Positions 12,001 to 23,229 of a stretch of DNA of 64,000 nt are shown here, piece after piece. A model generated the notes under the pieces. That model searched no databases. It saw nothing but the letters and a program-made list of their open reading frames with translations, and had not been told where the DNA came from. Numbering within the stretch: position 1 is the first letter of the stretch; each line of letters opens with the position of its first letter. Source of the DNA: Lenzites betulinus (lineage: Eukaryota > Basidiomycota > Agaricomycetes > Polyporales > Polyporaceae); contig JABYQU010000003.1 in assembly GCA_022264855.1 (NCBI GenBank), positions 124,001 through 188,000 on the forward strand, written 5' to 3'. The translations under genes and the position numbers were made by a program.

Positions 12001-12495
12001 CACGTCGGTTATCACTGTAACAAAAACGTCCCGACCTGCAAATCGGATTCATTCTTGTCATACAAGTGGAAGGCGAGCAGCTTGCGGAATGTGCATTGAC
12101 TGGACTGGTGGACTGATTTCACCCACCGGACCGGCCACGCTTTTGCTGCTGGTCTCTGTCAAAGGTCCGTAGTTATTATTCTTATCTATCACCTGCGCCA
12201 CTGACGGTGGTAGTTTGTATCACGCACACCGACAGAGTGCTTTTTATTCCAAGTCTTTCTAACTTGCTGTAGAGACCCGACGTGCGCTGGCCGTTCCGCC
12301 ATTGTAATTGTCCGATAACTTACACCAATAACACCACGCGGTCGAAATCAACGAAACTCCGCCCATGATCTCCGCATTCGCACCAAAGTGTTTCTTTTCG
12401 AATATCGACTCGGAGTCGGAGTTCGACCGCGCATGCGCTGAGCCAAGGCTGATCCGGCCGAGTCGCTTCTCTTCCTCCTTCGACAATTTTACGGG
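12001..12495. other. Gap before the kinase-like pseudogene
   Basis: About 495 bases. No gene is recognised; open frames here on the minus strand are antisense to the kinase-like coding sequence. Probably the promoter of the gene at 12496. Confidence 0.3.
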
Positions 12496-13663
12496 ATGTA
12501 CTACGAAGTTGGTCCTAGCCCTCCTTGGTGGGTTTTCGATGCCGACGGGGAGCGGTGTCTCCTCGAGATCCCAGACCGCCTCAGGCTCTTGAAACATCCA
12601 GAGCTGGAACAGCGGGGGCTCGCTTCGAAACTACGACATCCAATTAAGCCTGTGCGGTATACATATTTCTATGTGTCCATTCAGGCGACTTAAGTCAATG
12701 TACAGGGCCGCGTATACTGTACTGAATGCGAAAGGGATCCAGAGATGGTTGTCAAAATCCTCGATCCCAACACCGAGGAGGTCGCCGTTCAAAAACGCTT
12801 GCTCCGCGAAATCAGCCGTCCAAATAATCATACGCTGCCATCCGAGATTACTGCCACTGGCCACTCGTTGCTCATCATGCCGATGCTTGACAGAATGCAA
12901 CACATCGGCGTGGGGAGGCAGGACTCCATCAGCGGATTCTTGGACGTTTTGTTCCAGATGATCGAGGCATGTTCAATCTCGACCTCTATTAATCACTGCT
13001 TCACGGCTGATTGGTTTGCCTCTAGGGTATAGAGTTTCTTCACAGTTTGAAGATTGTTCACATGGTGTGTTCACGGCTGGAGATGTGACTTCCCGGGCCC
13101 TTGCATCGTTCGGGACTGATTGCTGCTAGGATATTTGTGACGGCAACATGCTCACTGCAGACGCCCACCACGCCAGTGTACACTGACAAATCGTCGCAGG
13201 CAGACTCTACATCATCGACTTCGGCCAATCTAGACAGTTTGCTCTGGGGCCCGGCGTCCAGCCCGCCATCACGCTCCCGGAGACTCAGTTGATACCGCCC
13301 AAGAACCTGCTCCACTTCGATCCATACTCATGGGACGTGTACTGTGCAGGAATCACGATGGAGTGGCTTCTCAAGGTGAGCTACAGTACCCATTTATTTT
13401 CAAGCATGAACTTTCAACCTACAAACACTGCGTTGTAGTACTTGACTCGCAAAGGGTTGGCGCCGGGCTCGAACTGGATCGCGAAGAGACTTATCCAATG
13501 GTTGATTGGGGACGAACGCGGCTGCATCGGCGTGTGTCACTGCCGTCCGACGGCGCGGACAGTCCTGCGAGTGTTGATCGTTCTCCGATGGGTTGTTGGT
13601 TTGGTCGACGGTTATGATTATGTAGTGCGAGCTATGTCACATCTATGGACGGTGTATATGTAA
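12496..13663 (+). pseudogene. Protein kinase-like gene, paralogue A, with a premature stop
   Basis: Paralogue of the gene at 18885-20072, with the same exon boundaries. The first exon starts MYYEVGPSPPWWVFDADGE. After the intron come GRVYCTECERDPEMVVKIL (probable beta-3 lysine), PNNHTLPSEI, LLIMPMLD, then IEFLHSLKIVHM and DICDGNML (catalytic loop H-x-D-x4-N), and LYIIDFGQSRQ (DFG). The TGA at 13184-13186 lies in frame between catalytic loop and DFG, where the paralogue has CGA (Arg). No intron of plausible length removes it. The rest of the frame stays open to the TAA at 13661-13663, so the lesion looks recent or represents regulated termination. One intron (12967-13025) begins with GC, as in the paralogue. 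If it is not read through, the product would lack the DFG segment and the C-lobe. Confidence 0.72.
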
Positions 13664-16069
13664 CTGACTAGGGCAATCACATCTCCACACTTTCCACTGA
13701 TCGCTCCCTGTGTACGTACTGCTCATTTGCTTGTCGTCTTCCAGAACTAAAGATGCACATGGCTGACAGCACCGGTCCCGCCCAAGCCAGTCGGTCCACG
13801 ACGCCCCCGACAGGTGACTGCTTCGCTCGAAACCCCCCTGATACAAGCACATGCACACCCAGCACGCACTCCGCTCCCCGTACGTCCTGCGTCCTGCGTC
13901 GGTTCCGCCAGTTCTCCTGAGAGACCTTGTACAGGAATGGGTAGCTGCCACGCCCGCCGGGGAGGACGTTCATGCCCGAACACTACTGAACCGTCCAGAG
14001 AAGTAACCGATCATTTGCTCAAACGTCCACTAGCAGCGCACGGGCTCGGGCAGATGCGCCAGCCTCTGCGAGAGGAGGTGCAGCGTGGTAGGATCGTGCA
14101 CACTGTTCTGCAGTCGGGTGTGCTCATAGACAAGTGGAACGGCGCCCGAGTCCTGCTTGAGCCCGGAGACGGCGTAGAGCGAGTGCTCAAAAGCACCGGG
14201 ATGGGGACGGGGATGGGGATGGGGACGGGGATGGGGGCATCCATGCAGCGGAATTGGGTGCCGGAGGTGTCGACAATGTACACGCACACGCCTGGACCTT
14301 CTGTTTCAACGTGTGGAGGTTCCGTGGCCCCAACAGGGAAACCTCCCCACGATGAGGCATATATGATACAATACTGTAGTACCTGTGGAGAACAGGACGC
14401 TAGCGGTACCGAGACAGGATGACTCCTACACAGTGTCAGCAATTCCTATGCAAGGATCGCATGGGTATCGGACGACAGATAGAAGTCATCCACGAACTGC
14501 GCAGGCCATTCGTAAGCCTCGTTTGTGGCAGGATCGGCAAACGCGTAAAGAGCGCCCATGACGAGATGTCGGATATTGGGGCGTCGGGGTGGGCCGTGCC
14601 AAAGGTTTTGATACCTGAGCGTAGCAACGGGTTATGAGTCTCGTATGCAGTTTTTACAGGGGGGATTTAGGATCTGATAACATTCCGGCTTAGTACAAAT
14701 TAGTTCAGAGCCAGTGTATAGAACAATGAAACAACTTCTCCTGCGCAGTGAAAAAATCATCCATGCTAGGCTGCGCGGAGGAGACTTGGAGGCAAAGGTT
14801 CCATGTGTAGTTGTTGATGCTGATCTATGACGCGAACGACAGGTCAAACACATCACATTGGGAATGTGAGCCAATGTGGACAATTTCAAGTTATTCCTTG
14901 CCGATTCGCTGAAGCTTCATGTGCGCGGCGATGTCGCCCGCGGTCGCATAATCGCATATCAGTGGCGGGCGGGCTGCCTGTCGGCCCGCGTTGATCTCGC
15001 GCACCGGATGGCCTCCCCAGCTTGGCTGGTAGGTTTTCTCCTCGGTGTGCTCGTCGATGTGTATGCACCAAGTCTCACCGGGAAGACAGCCCCGAAAGGT
15101 TTATTGGCCGACGGCTGCGGAGAGCCTGCGGAGTATCCCACAGAGGATATTTAGATGGACTCGGCGGAGTCGCTGCAAATATGCCAGCGTAGCACGGTAC
15201 TATGATGTTGTGCGGTGGTTATAGAACCGCACGTCAAGGCAGATGTTGCTTCGCTTGTCGCTTGGAGAGAACGAGAGGCTCGAACTGCGGGAGAGATAAT
15301 GATTTAGATGTGAGTGAGGCGAACGGCGAGATCTTGAGAGGTGCGAAGTACTTTTGAGCGCTTGTGGACGCCCACACAGCCACCCAAACGGCAAGTTCTC
15401 GAAGTGCGGGTCTTCCCAGCACGTCATCCTACAGTGAGCTAGTATTCGGTCGCCATCGTGATGATAGCATTAGTACCAGTACCACCGCCAATTCGTTGCT
15501 TTCCGTGCCAGTGGGCCGAATATCTGGGTCGTCCATCTCAGCGCTAGCCGCAGCCGGCAGAACGTGCCAAGTTTCATCATGCACTTCTAACACCGTTCTA
15601 CGGCGCACGGTGGTCACAGAACGCCTACTACGAGCTTCCGGGTAAGCACCCAAACAGTACAGTTAATGAGATTTGTACCTGACAATGTGTCAGCCTTGGA
15701 GTGCAGACAGCTTCTGTGGACGCATGTGCCCGCCAGGTGACGCGCGGTACAAGATCGTCCGCCTTCCGGTACGTTCTCATCCGTTTTCATCCGTCTTCTA
15801 TTCAGCCCCTGGGAAGTATGACTCTACTGACGTCTTAACTTGAGCAGGTGCAATCGCATGACCCGCGCCCCGCGGACATGACTCTCATCAATTAGCCACC
15901 CAGCCTTTCCGAAGTGACCGTGGTATCGAACAGCGTGAGGATGCGACTCCGTTATAAGCAAGCAGTCAGCGATGAAGCCCTCCCTCATGCTGGAAAGCTA
16001 TCACTCGGTGCTCAGTGTTCTCACCCGTGCTGCCCCGTATCTTTCCAGTACACCACCTGGTCCATCGAT
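13664..16069. other. Decayed stretch with coding-like remnants on both strands
   Basis: No intact gene. On the minus strand, short open pieces read like exons, for example RHLVMGALYAFADP with VDDFYLSSDTHAIL (about 14590-14460), HSLYAVSGLKQDSGAVPLV (about 14200-14110) and ETWCIHIDEHTEEKTYQPSW (about 15080-15020), but I could not join them into one protein. On the plus strand, FYGARWSQNAYYELPG (about 15597-15645) and CGRMCPPGDARYKIVRLP followed by an exon ending ADMTLIN (about 15690-15895) sit in frames that do not join cleanly. Families not recognised. A G-rich run of GGGGAT/GGGGAC units lies at 14198-14240. Confidence 0.4.
14198..14240 (+). repeat. G-rich simple repeat
   Basis: Alternating GGGGATG and GGGGACG units, six to seven in a row, with five or more runs of four Gs. 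It could form a G-quadruplex on this strand. It sits in the decayed stretch; no gene depends on it as far as I can see. Confidence 0.8.
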
Positions 16070-18486
16070 ATGCTCGCTTCTCTACTCCAGGCCGTAGCCC
16101 TCTGCAGCGTGACCTGGTTGGTGTGGAAGTACTTTAGACAGGTTTTTGTGAAGTCTCCACTCGACAATGTACCCGGCTTGTCGACTCGTGGATCATTCCT
16201 GTATGGTGAGTCGATCCGCTGCAGATGACCTTGGTTGGACTCACAATAGATGAAACGGCCTAGGAAACCTCGCACAAATCCTCGACAGACACGCCTGGCC
16301 TCTGTATGAGCATATCACGGAGTCCTATCCCGGCGTGGCGAGACTTACAGGACCACTTAGAGTACGCGATCTGCATCATCTTACTTCGTAAACCTCGTCT
16401 GAATTGTCCTGACAGCGTCGCATGCTATATGTTTTTGATCCCGTTGCTATGCACAGCATCATTGTAAAGGACCAGTACGATTACGAAGAGGCTGCGTGGT
16501 TTATCAAGTAAACGGTCCACAAATACTTGCGCACATATATTCTAACTTCTTTTACCTCTAGGTCTAATCTCCTCAACTTCGGTCCCGGACTGCTAGCCAC
16601 TCTCGGTGAGTAGTCACGAGATGTTATACGCTGAAGCGACAATATTACTCATATACGCCGCCTGATACTCAGGGGATCACCACAGGAAGCAGCGCAAACT
16701 CCTCAATCCTGTGTTCTCCATTGCCCATATGCGGCGCATGATTCCCATTTTTAACGAGGTGTCGCGCAAGGTGCGTGTGTGTTTGTGCTAACAAGGTTGC
16801 CGGGATTCTCACCGTCTCCTTCCATATCCCACAGCTCCAGAAGGGCATCGAGGATCGTGTGGTCGGGAAGGAGGGCCCGGTCGAGCTGGATATGCTCAAC
16901 TGGATGGGCCGTACTGCGCTCGAGCTAATCGGTCAGTCCGGCTTCGGGTACTCGTTCGATCCTCTAGTTGCCGATTCCGCCGACGAATTCTGCACGGCCA
17001 TCAAGTCGTTCCAGTAAGATTCTTTTCACATCCTAATCTGATTGTAAACTCATGCGTCGCCTCGCGTGCCTTCGTCAGGCCGGTGCAGATGCAGCTTACT
17101 CTGCTGCGTCGCCTATGGCCGTACATTCCCAACATTGGCTCTCCTTGGTTGCGGAGGAAGATAGGCGATTTGATCCCGAATAAGACAGTACAAAAGTTGC
17201 GAGGAATTGTTGACGTGATGCACGAGCGTTCTGTGGCCATTTATGAGGAGAAGAAGCGGTTGTTGGAACATGGCGACGAAGCATTCAAAGATAAGGTCGG
17301 GGAAGGGAGAGACCTTATGAGCATTCTTTGTAAGTCCGAGTACGTCCGTCCAAGCTGAACCCTTCCTCAATGACTATATCACAGTGAGAGCGAACATGGC
17401 GGCTGCGGAGGAAGACAAGCTGCCTGAAGAGGAGCTTATTGGACAGATTGCGTGCGTTATATGTCCGTCTCCGTTCTCCTTCCGTCCTGACAATAATAAC
17501 ACAGCACGTTCATATTTGCTGCCATGGACACTACATCGAACGCGCTTTCCATCACGCTCTCCCTCCTCGCTCAACATCCGGACGTCCAGGAGAAACTTCG
17601 CAAAGAGATCCTCGAAGCGTCGAACGGTGGTGAGGACCTCGAGTACGATACGCTGGTATCTCTGCCCTACCTTGACGCGGTATGCCGGGAGAGTCTGCGC
17701 GTGTAAGTCCGATTTCACATACCCGTCATGGTTCTGGTCTCAATCTGTGTTCACAGCCATTCACCCATAACGTCGGTGTTTCGAGAGTACGAAGTTTTGC
17801 TTGCAATATTTCCTCGGTGCACTTGATCAACATTTTACAGGACTCGCAAGGACATGGTTCTCCCACTATCGGAGCCCATAATTGGGGTCGATGGGTCGAA
17901 GATCAGCGAGATTCTCGTACCAAAGGATACCACCGTCATTGTGGGCGTCCTCTCCTCAAATCGCAACAAGGCAATCTGGGGCGAGGACGCACTCGACTGG
18001 AAGCCTGAGCGGTGGTTGAACGCCTTACCAGAGAGCGTCACGGAGGCCAAGATCCCCGGCATCTACTCGAACCTGTAAGTCTTCCATGTATCGCTATATC
18101 ATGTCTGCCGTTATGTCACTGCAGCTAATCCTCGTTGTCAGGATGACATTTTTAGGCGGAGGTCGTGCATGCATGTATGTGAAATCATTTTAGTAACGCC
18201 ATGTTGTCGTATTTTGACAGTTGTCGTATTCTTCAGCGGCTTCAAGTTCTCGCAGCTCGAGATGAGTAAGTCGGCATCAGTATGTACCACTTGTACTGCA
18301 CTCACGTACGATGTGATTACAGAGGTTGTCCTCTGCCAGCTCCTCACAAAGTTTACCCTCGCGCCCTCAAACAAGCCGATCGTGTGGAACATGTCTGGAA
18401 TCCGCTTCCCCTCGGTTGGAGAGGACATGAAGCCGTCCATGCCATTGATGGTCGGTCTGTACAAGGGGGACGGGGTTCCTGTCTGA
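16070..18486 (+). CDS. Cytochrome P450 monooxygenase (P450-2)
   Basis: Close paralogue of P450-1 with the same 13 intron positions. It begins MLASLLQAVALCSVTWLVW (membrane anchor), then SPLDNVPG, GNLAQILDRHAWPLYEHI, LYVFDPVAMHSIIVKDQ and LNFGPGLLATLG. The helical core has GDHHRKQRKLLNPVFSIAHM and LNWMGRTALELIGQSGFG. The I-helix is AAMDTTSNALS, the K-helix ESLR, the PERF region WKPERWL and the heme loop FLGGGRACIGFKF. The C-terminus is KGDGVPV before TGA. All 14 exons join in frame with GT donors, including the intron that starts with GC in P450-1. It looks fully functional. Expected to sit on the ER facing the cytosol and to need cytochrome P450 reductase, which is not in the window. Only 398 bases separate it from the kinase-like gene downstream. 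Substrate unknown. Confidence 0.9.
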
Positions 18487-18884
18487 GAGCGGCTTCTTTT
18501 GTAGAACATATCTCAAACAAATCCTGTGAAGTATACGAGATGCGGCTGCACGGAAGCCTACTTAGCTGCTACTCGGGGGGACGCGGGAAAGTACCCATGT
18601 GTGCACCTGAGGCGAAACTTTCGGCCTCATGGTTTGACGTCTACAAGGGAGCGCGAGTTCGCGCGTTCGCGCGTTCAAGATTTGAATTCTCATCATTTCC
18701 GTCCCATTATTTGATATACAAGCTTTTGAAGGAGGCGGGTTAACTCGCGGGGTGTCTGAGACAACTTGAAACTCATGATACTTGATGTTGCAACTCCGAG
18801 GTGTGTGCGTGGGCAGTGGGCCAGGGCCGCTGACCTAGCGCTGACCTCGCTCACCTCTCTTCTCACCCGGCATCCACCTTTGAT
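18487..18884. other. Short intergenic gap with a GCGCGTTC-type repeat
   Basis: 398 bases between P450-2 and the kinase-like gene. It contains a small tandem repeat of GTTCGCGC around 18650-18678. Otherwise probably terminator and promoter sequence. Confidence 0.4.
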
Positions 18885-20072
18885 ATGTACTCTGAAGTGG
18901 GTCCTAGCCCTCCCTGGTACGTGTTCGATGCCGACGGGGAGCAGTGTCTCCTCGAGATCCCAGACCGCCTTCTGCAACACCCAGAGCTCAAACAGCGGGG
19001 GCTCGCTACAAAACTACGAGACACAATGAAACCCGTGGGACAGATATCTTTCTATATGTCCGCTCAAGCCTCAGACGACTTACGCCGTTGAACATGCACT
19101 GCAGGGCTGCGTATTCTTCACCGAGTACGACAAAGACCCAGTCCAGGTCATCAAAATCCTCGATCCCAACACGGAGGAGGTCGCCGTTCAGGAACGGTTG
19201 CTCTGCGAAATCGGCCGTCCAAATAACCATACACTCCCATCAGAGATCACTGTCACTGGCCACCCAGTGCTCATCATGCCGATGCTTGACAGTGTGCAAC
19301 GTTTCGCCTCGGGAAAGGAAGACTCCATAAGCGTATTCTTGGACATCATGTTCCAAATAATCGAGGCATGTCCACTCTCAATATCTGCCGTTCACTAGCA
19401 CACGGCTGATTGGTTTGAATCTAGGGTATAGAGTTCCTTCACAGCTTGAAGATCGTCCATATGGTATGTTGACAACTTAGAACACCTCGCCGAGTCTTGC
19501 ATCATTCATGATTGATTTAAACTAGGACATTTGCGACAACAACATGCTCACGGCAAACGCCCACCAAGCCAGCATACACCGACATGTCATCGCAGGAAGA
19601 CTCTACATCATCGACTTCGGCCAATCTCGACAGTTCGCTCTCGGGCCTGGCGTCCAGCGCGCAATAACGCTCCCAGATACTCAGGTGATACCACCCAAGG
19701 ATCTGCCAGTGCTCCACTTCGACCCTTACTCTTGGGATGTATATTGTGCAGGAATCACGATGGAGTGGCTTCTCGAGGTGAGCTTAATGGATCCAGTGTA
19801 TGCCAAACATAAACCTCCGACTCACGATGACTGTGTTGCAGAACAATCTGGTTGACAAAGGGTGGGCTGCGGCCCCCCTTTGGTTGGCCCAAATGCTAGT
19901 CCAATGGCTGGTCGGTGATGAACGTGGCTGCACCGGTGTATGCCACTGCCGCCCGACGGCGCGCACGTCTCTTCGGGTGCTAATTGTTTTTCGATGGGCT
20001 ATTCGTGTGATAGATTGCTACGACTATGTGGTCCGCGCCATGTCGCAACTGTGCATAACGCATACTATCTGA
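18885..20072 (+). CDS. Protein kinase-like protein, paralogue B (intact)
   Basis: Fungal kinase-like protein without a clear glycine-rich loop. Spliced order: MYSEVGPSPPWYVFDADGE; GCVFFTEYDKDPVQVIKIL with the candidate ATP-binding lysine; PNNHTLPSEI; VLIMPMLD; IEFLHSLKIVHM; DICDNNML, which keeps the catalytic Asp and the Asn of the H-x-D-x4-N loop; LYIIDFGQSRQ with an intact DFG; PYSWDVYCAGITMEWLL in the place of helix F. The C-terminal exon is unusual, with ERGCTGVCHCRPTAR, and may not belong to the kinase fold. Residues needed for catalysis are present, so it should not be called a pseudokinase on sequence alone. One intron (19366-19424) starts with GC in both paralogues. The gene sits 398 bases downstream of P450-2. 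Role unknown. Confidence 0.72.
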
Positions 20073-20857
20073 CCAGGGCGCCGCTGACAACCCTCCTGAA
20101 CTTCGCGTCTCTTTAAATGTAACACTCGGAGTCCACCCGTCATACCTTCGAGCTTCGATGGATACTGCTACCTAAACAATGTTTTATAGGGAATTATACC
20201 ATGGCTATAGCTCACATACAGTGAGCATGCTATGATGGGCGCTACTAGGTTCAGTGAGTGGCAACAGCTCGTCGGGCGTAGGTACGCTGTCACTTGTATA
20301 TCTCGCCTATACTTGCTCTGCAAAACAATTTCTTGGCTTACACTAACTTTCATGAACCTCAGTAGTCATACTACGCATGCCGCTTGTCTTGCTAATTTAT
20401 GCCTCACAAGATAGGGCCTTACGGATGTTACCTACCCCGAGGCGCCCGTGTCATGTAGTATCATCGCGCTTGCATCGTGCGAGCGCCGAGAGACGTCCGA
20501 GTCGGGTCGACCGTCAACGCACCGGGTGGGTCATCGATCACCCCAGAGTCCGTCCGCAACCATGCCCACACCATTCTCTATTCCAGATGCGCGCTGTCTC
20601 TCGAGAAGACGCAGTGGTTCAAACGTTCACGGACCGGCCTGCCGCCTGGATGACCATGTGGTTCTGAAGTGCTATCTACGAACCACTCCGCACTGCTGAC
20701 GCTCACACAGTGAGAACAGGACGGAGAGTATGCCACCGAACTCCGTTTCCTTACTCATCACACCTGGATAATATTGCAACTCGCAGGCCTTAAAACCACG
20801 TCCTTAGGCTGCGATTTCTGTATCTCCTCTGGCGTGCAAACCGAGAACGCGTTCATC
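20073..20857. other. Intergenic region before AKR2
   Basis: 785 bases. No gene recognised; short open frames on both strands look like chance. Its end should hold the AKR2 promoter, but I see no clear TATA box. Confidence 0.3.
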
Positions 20858-22825
20858 ATGTCCTCTGAAAAAGTGCCGTACGGTAAGTCAGCTTGTCGAC
20901 TCGAGCCGGGGAAGTCTTCGCACACGTACTAACTAATGTACATGCACTAGTTCGCCTGGGAAACTCAGGCCTGAAGGTATCCAAGATCATCCTCGGGACG
21001 ATGCAGTACGGGCATCCCGGATGGCAAGATTGGGTCTTAGGCGAGGAGGAGGCGACTGAACACATCAAATTCGCGTAAATATTCCGATATTACGACCATG
21101 CCAGTGAACGTACGGATCTAACCCCTACGAATACTATGTGTTTCTCCGACAGGTACGAACATGGCATCCAGACGTTCGACACCGCAAATGTGAGTATTCA
21201 TTAATACTAATACTACGGTGCTCATTTGTCGACTGTGAATCGCAGGTGTACTCGAACGGAATGTCGGAAGTCATTCTCGGGAACGTCATCAAGAAGCTTA
21301 ACCTTCCACGCGAGGAGCTCGTCATTATGACAAAGGTAAGCTTGAATCCCATCTTACGACTCCGACCTAACTAACATCGCACATTCGCAGCTTCAAGGCG
21401 CAGTTGCTCCTGAATATGGCATGAATCTCATGCGCGCGGGACTGAAACCGGATGACATCGGTCTTGTGAACCAATATGGTCAGAGCCGCAAGGTATGCAC
21501 TGGCACCGTTGTCATCCTATTCGTGCTATGTGCTCAAATGAGCGACGATAGAACATCTTCGCTTCTGTCAAGGCGAGCCTGAAGCGTCTCCAGCTCGACT
21601 ACATTGACCTTCTCCAATGTAAGCCTGTCATATATGTGTGTGCAGCGACGATTGCTTACAATTCTCTGATTTTACCAGGCCATCGTTTCGATTATGACAC
21701 GCCCACCGAGGAGATCGTCGGTGTCCTCACCTGAGTTATTTTGTCTTGACATTAACATCAAGCTGTTGTATAGATGCAAGCCCTGCACGACGTCGTCAAA
21801 GCAGGATACGTGCGATACATCGGGATGAGCTCCTGCTGGGCGTACCAGTGTGCGTAAACATTCTCTTATTACTCTTGCGCAGTATTCCGGCGTCGACTTA
21901 CTCACCCTACATCTATTTACTTACACCAGTCCACACGATGCAAAGTAGGTCCCTTTAGCGTTTGATTTGTGCGGCGCTGATAGCCTAGCATAATTGCGCA
22001 GACTACGCTATTAGCCACAACCTCACACCCTTCATCTCCATGCAAAACCACTACTCGCTTGTGTACAGGGAAGAGGAGCGCGAGATGTTCCCGACTCTCA
22101 AGGTGATATCTATTGCAATTAAACCTCGAACTATAGTCACTGACCACTACGCGAATAACAGTCGTTTGGCGTAGGCTCAATCCCTTGGTCGCCCCTCGCT
22201 CGTGGAGCCCTTACGCGCCCGCTGAGTGCCACTAAGGATACGAAGCGTGGTGCGACAGACAAGTGCGTCTCGCTCAGTAAACTGCCTCCTTTGTTTCGTA
22301 CAGGTGCAGAAGGGCAGTCAGACGCGTGCTGAGACCGGGCTTAGATTCGTTAGCGGATACAACAAGGGCGGTTCGCCCGAGATCATCAACCGGTGAGCCC
22401 CTCTGCCTCCTTCGGCATTGATCCATCGAGAACGAGCACTGACCACAACATGTCTAACCTAGCGTCGAGGAGCTCGCAAAGAAGAAGGACGTAACAATGG
22501 CACAGATCGCGATCGCTTGGATCCTTGCGAAGGACGGTCAGTCGGGTTTTATCGTTTACTTCATATGACCCGATACTCACGATGTGATGTATCTATAACA
22601 ATATTTCTACAGGCGTGACCGCTCCGATCGTAGGGACGACCAGTCTCGACAACTTGAAGGACCTCATCGGTAAGTACTTCGCCATTCCTTTGCATTAACG
22701 GCTGCGCTGACCACGATCGCAACAACCGTATGTCGACAGCGGGGGTGCACGTAAAGCTCACGGACGAGGAGATCAAGTACCTTGAGGAACCATACAACCC
22801 GCAGCCGATCATTGGCCACGCTTAG
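20858..22825 (+). CDS. Aldo/keto reductase AKR2 (aryl-alcohol dehydrogenase-like)
   Basis: NAD(P)H-dependent aldo/keto reductase, paralogue of AKR1 and AKR3. It starts MSSEKVPYVRLGNSGLK and ends PQPIIGHA before TAG. Tetrad residues are present: Asp in TFDTAN, Tyr in VYSNGMSE, Lys in VIMTK and His in LLQCHRFD. Other landmarks are [51 protein letters not shown] and [15 protein letters not shown]. Nearly every exon is short. One tiny exon supplies only FHTMQ, with the Phe and last Gln codons split by introns. The acceptor after TRPLSATKDTKRGATD was placed at the AG in AAGGGCAG, because that restores the frame into VSGYNKGGSPEIINR. AKR2 and the hydrolase (23230) are convergent, 404 bases apart. 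Substrate unknown. Confidence 0.86.
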
Positions 22826-23229
22826 ATGTTTACCCAAACACGAGTGTGGCAACGGCGCGCTCGTATACTCAGGAGATAACCTGGGAGGTATAGTCAACCC
22901 TTCTACGGCTATTGGATCGAAGCTGATGACGACATATTAGCTTTGTACCTACACGAAGGGCCTGGCATGTAAAACGTGTTGATTTATTAGCATCGAGCAT
23001 TGATTTGAAGATCGAGTCAAGACCCGAAGTTCTCAGATTCACACAACATCCGATATGTGCGACTTTCACCGTGTCCGAGTGGCTCGCATATGGCGACTAA
23101 CGTGCATCGGAAATTTGCTACGGCATCGACACATTACAGCTGATCAATTGTCGTAAGGAATACAAGGTGATGTTGATCGTATGGCAACGCAGCCTTACAC
23201 AATTCGACAAGCTATGCTCATATTAATGA
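22826..23229. other. Gap between AKR2 and the alpha/beta hydrolase
   Basis: 404 bases between two convergent genes; terminator sequence is expected on both sides. No gene seen. Confidence 0.4.

Noticed and set aside
12259..12597. Minus-strand gene over the kinase-like first exon, with a similar frame at 18980-18693
   Set aside because: It is the antisense of two homologous coding exons; similarity between the two copies follows from the sense strand.
13814..14422. 202-codon plus-strand frame after the kinase-like pseudogene
   Set aside because: Includes the translated G-rich repeat; the opposite strand shows more protein-like pieces.
18885..20072. Calling the kinase-like paralogue B a pseudokinase
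   Set aside because: Lys, catalytic Asp, Asn and DFG are all present; only the glycine loop is unclear.
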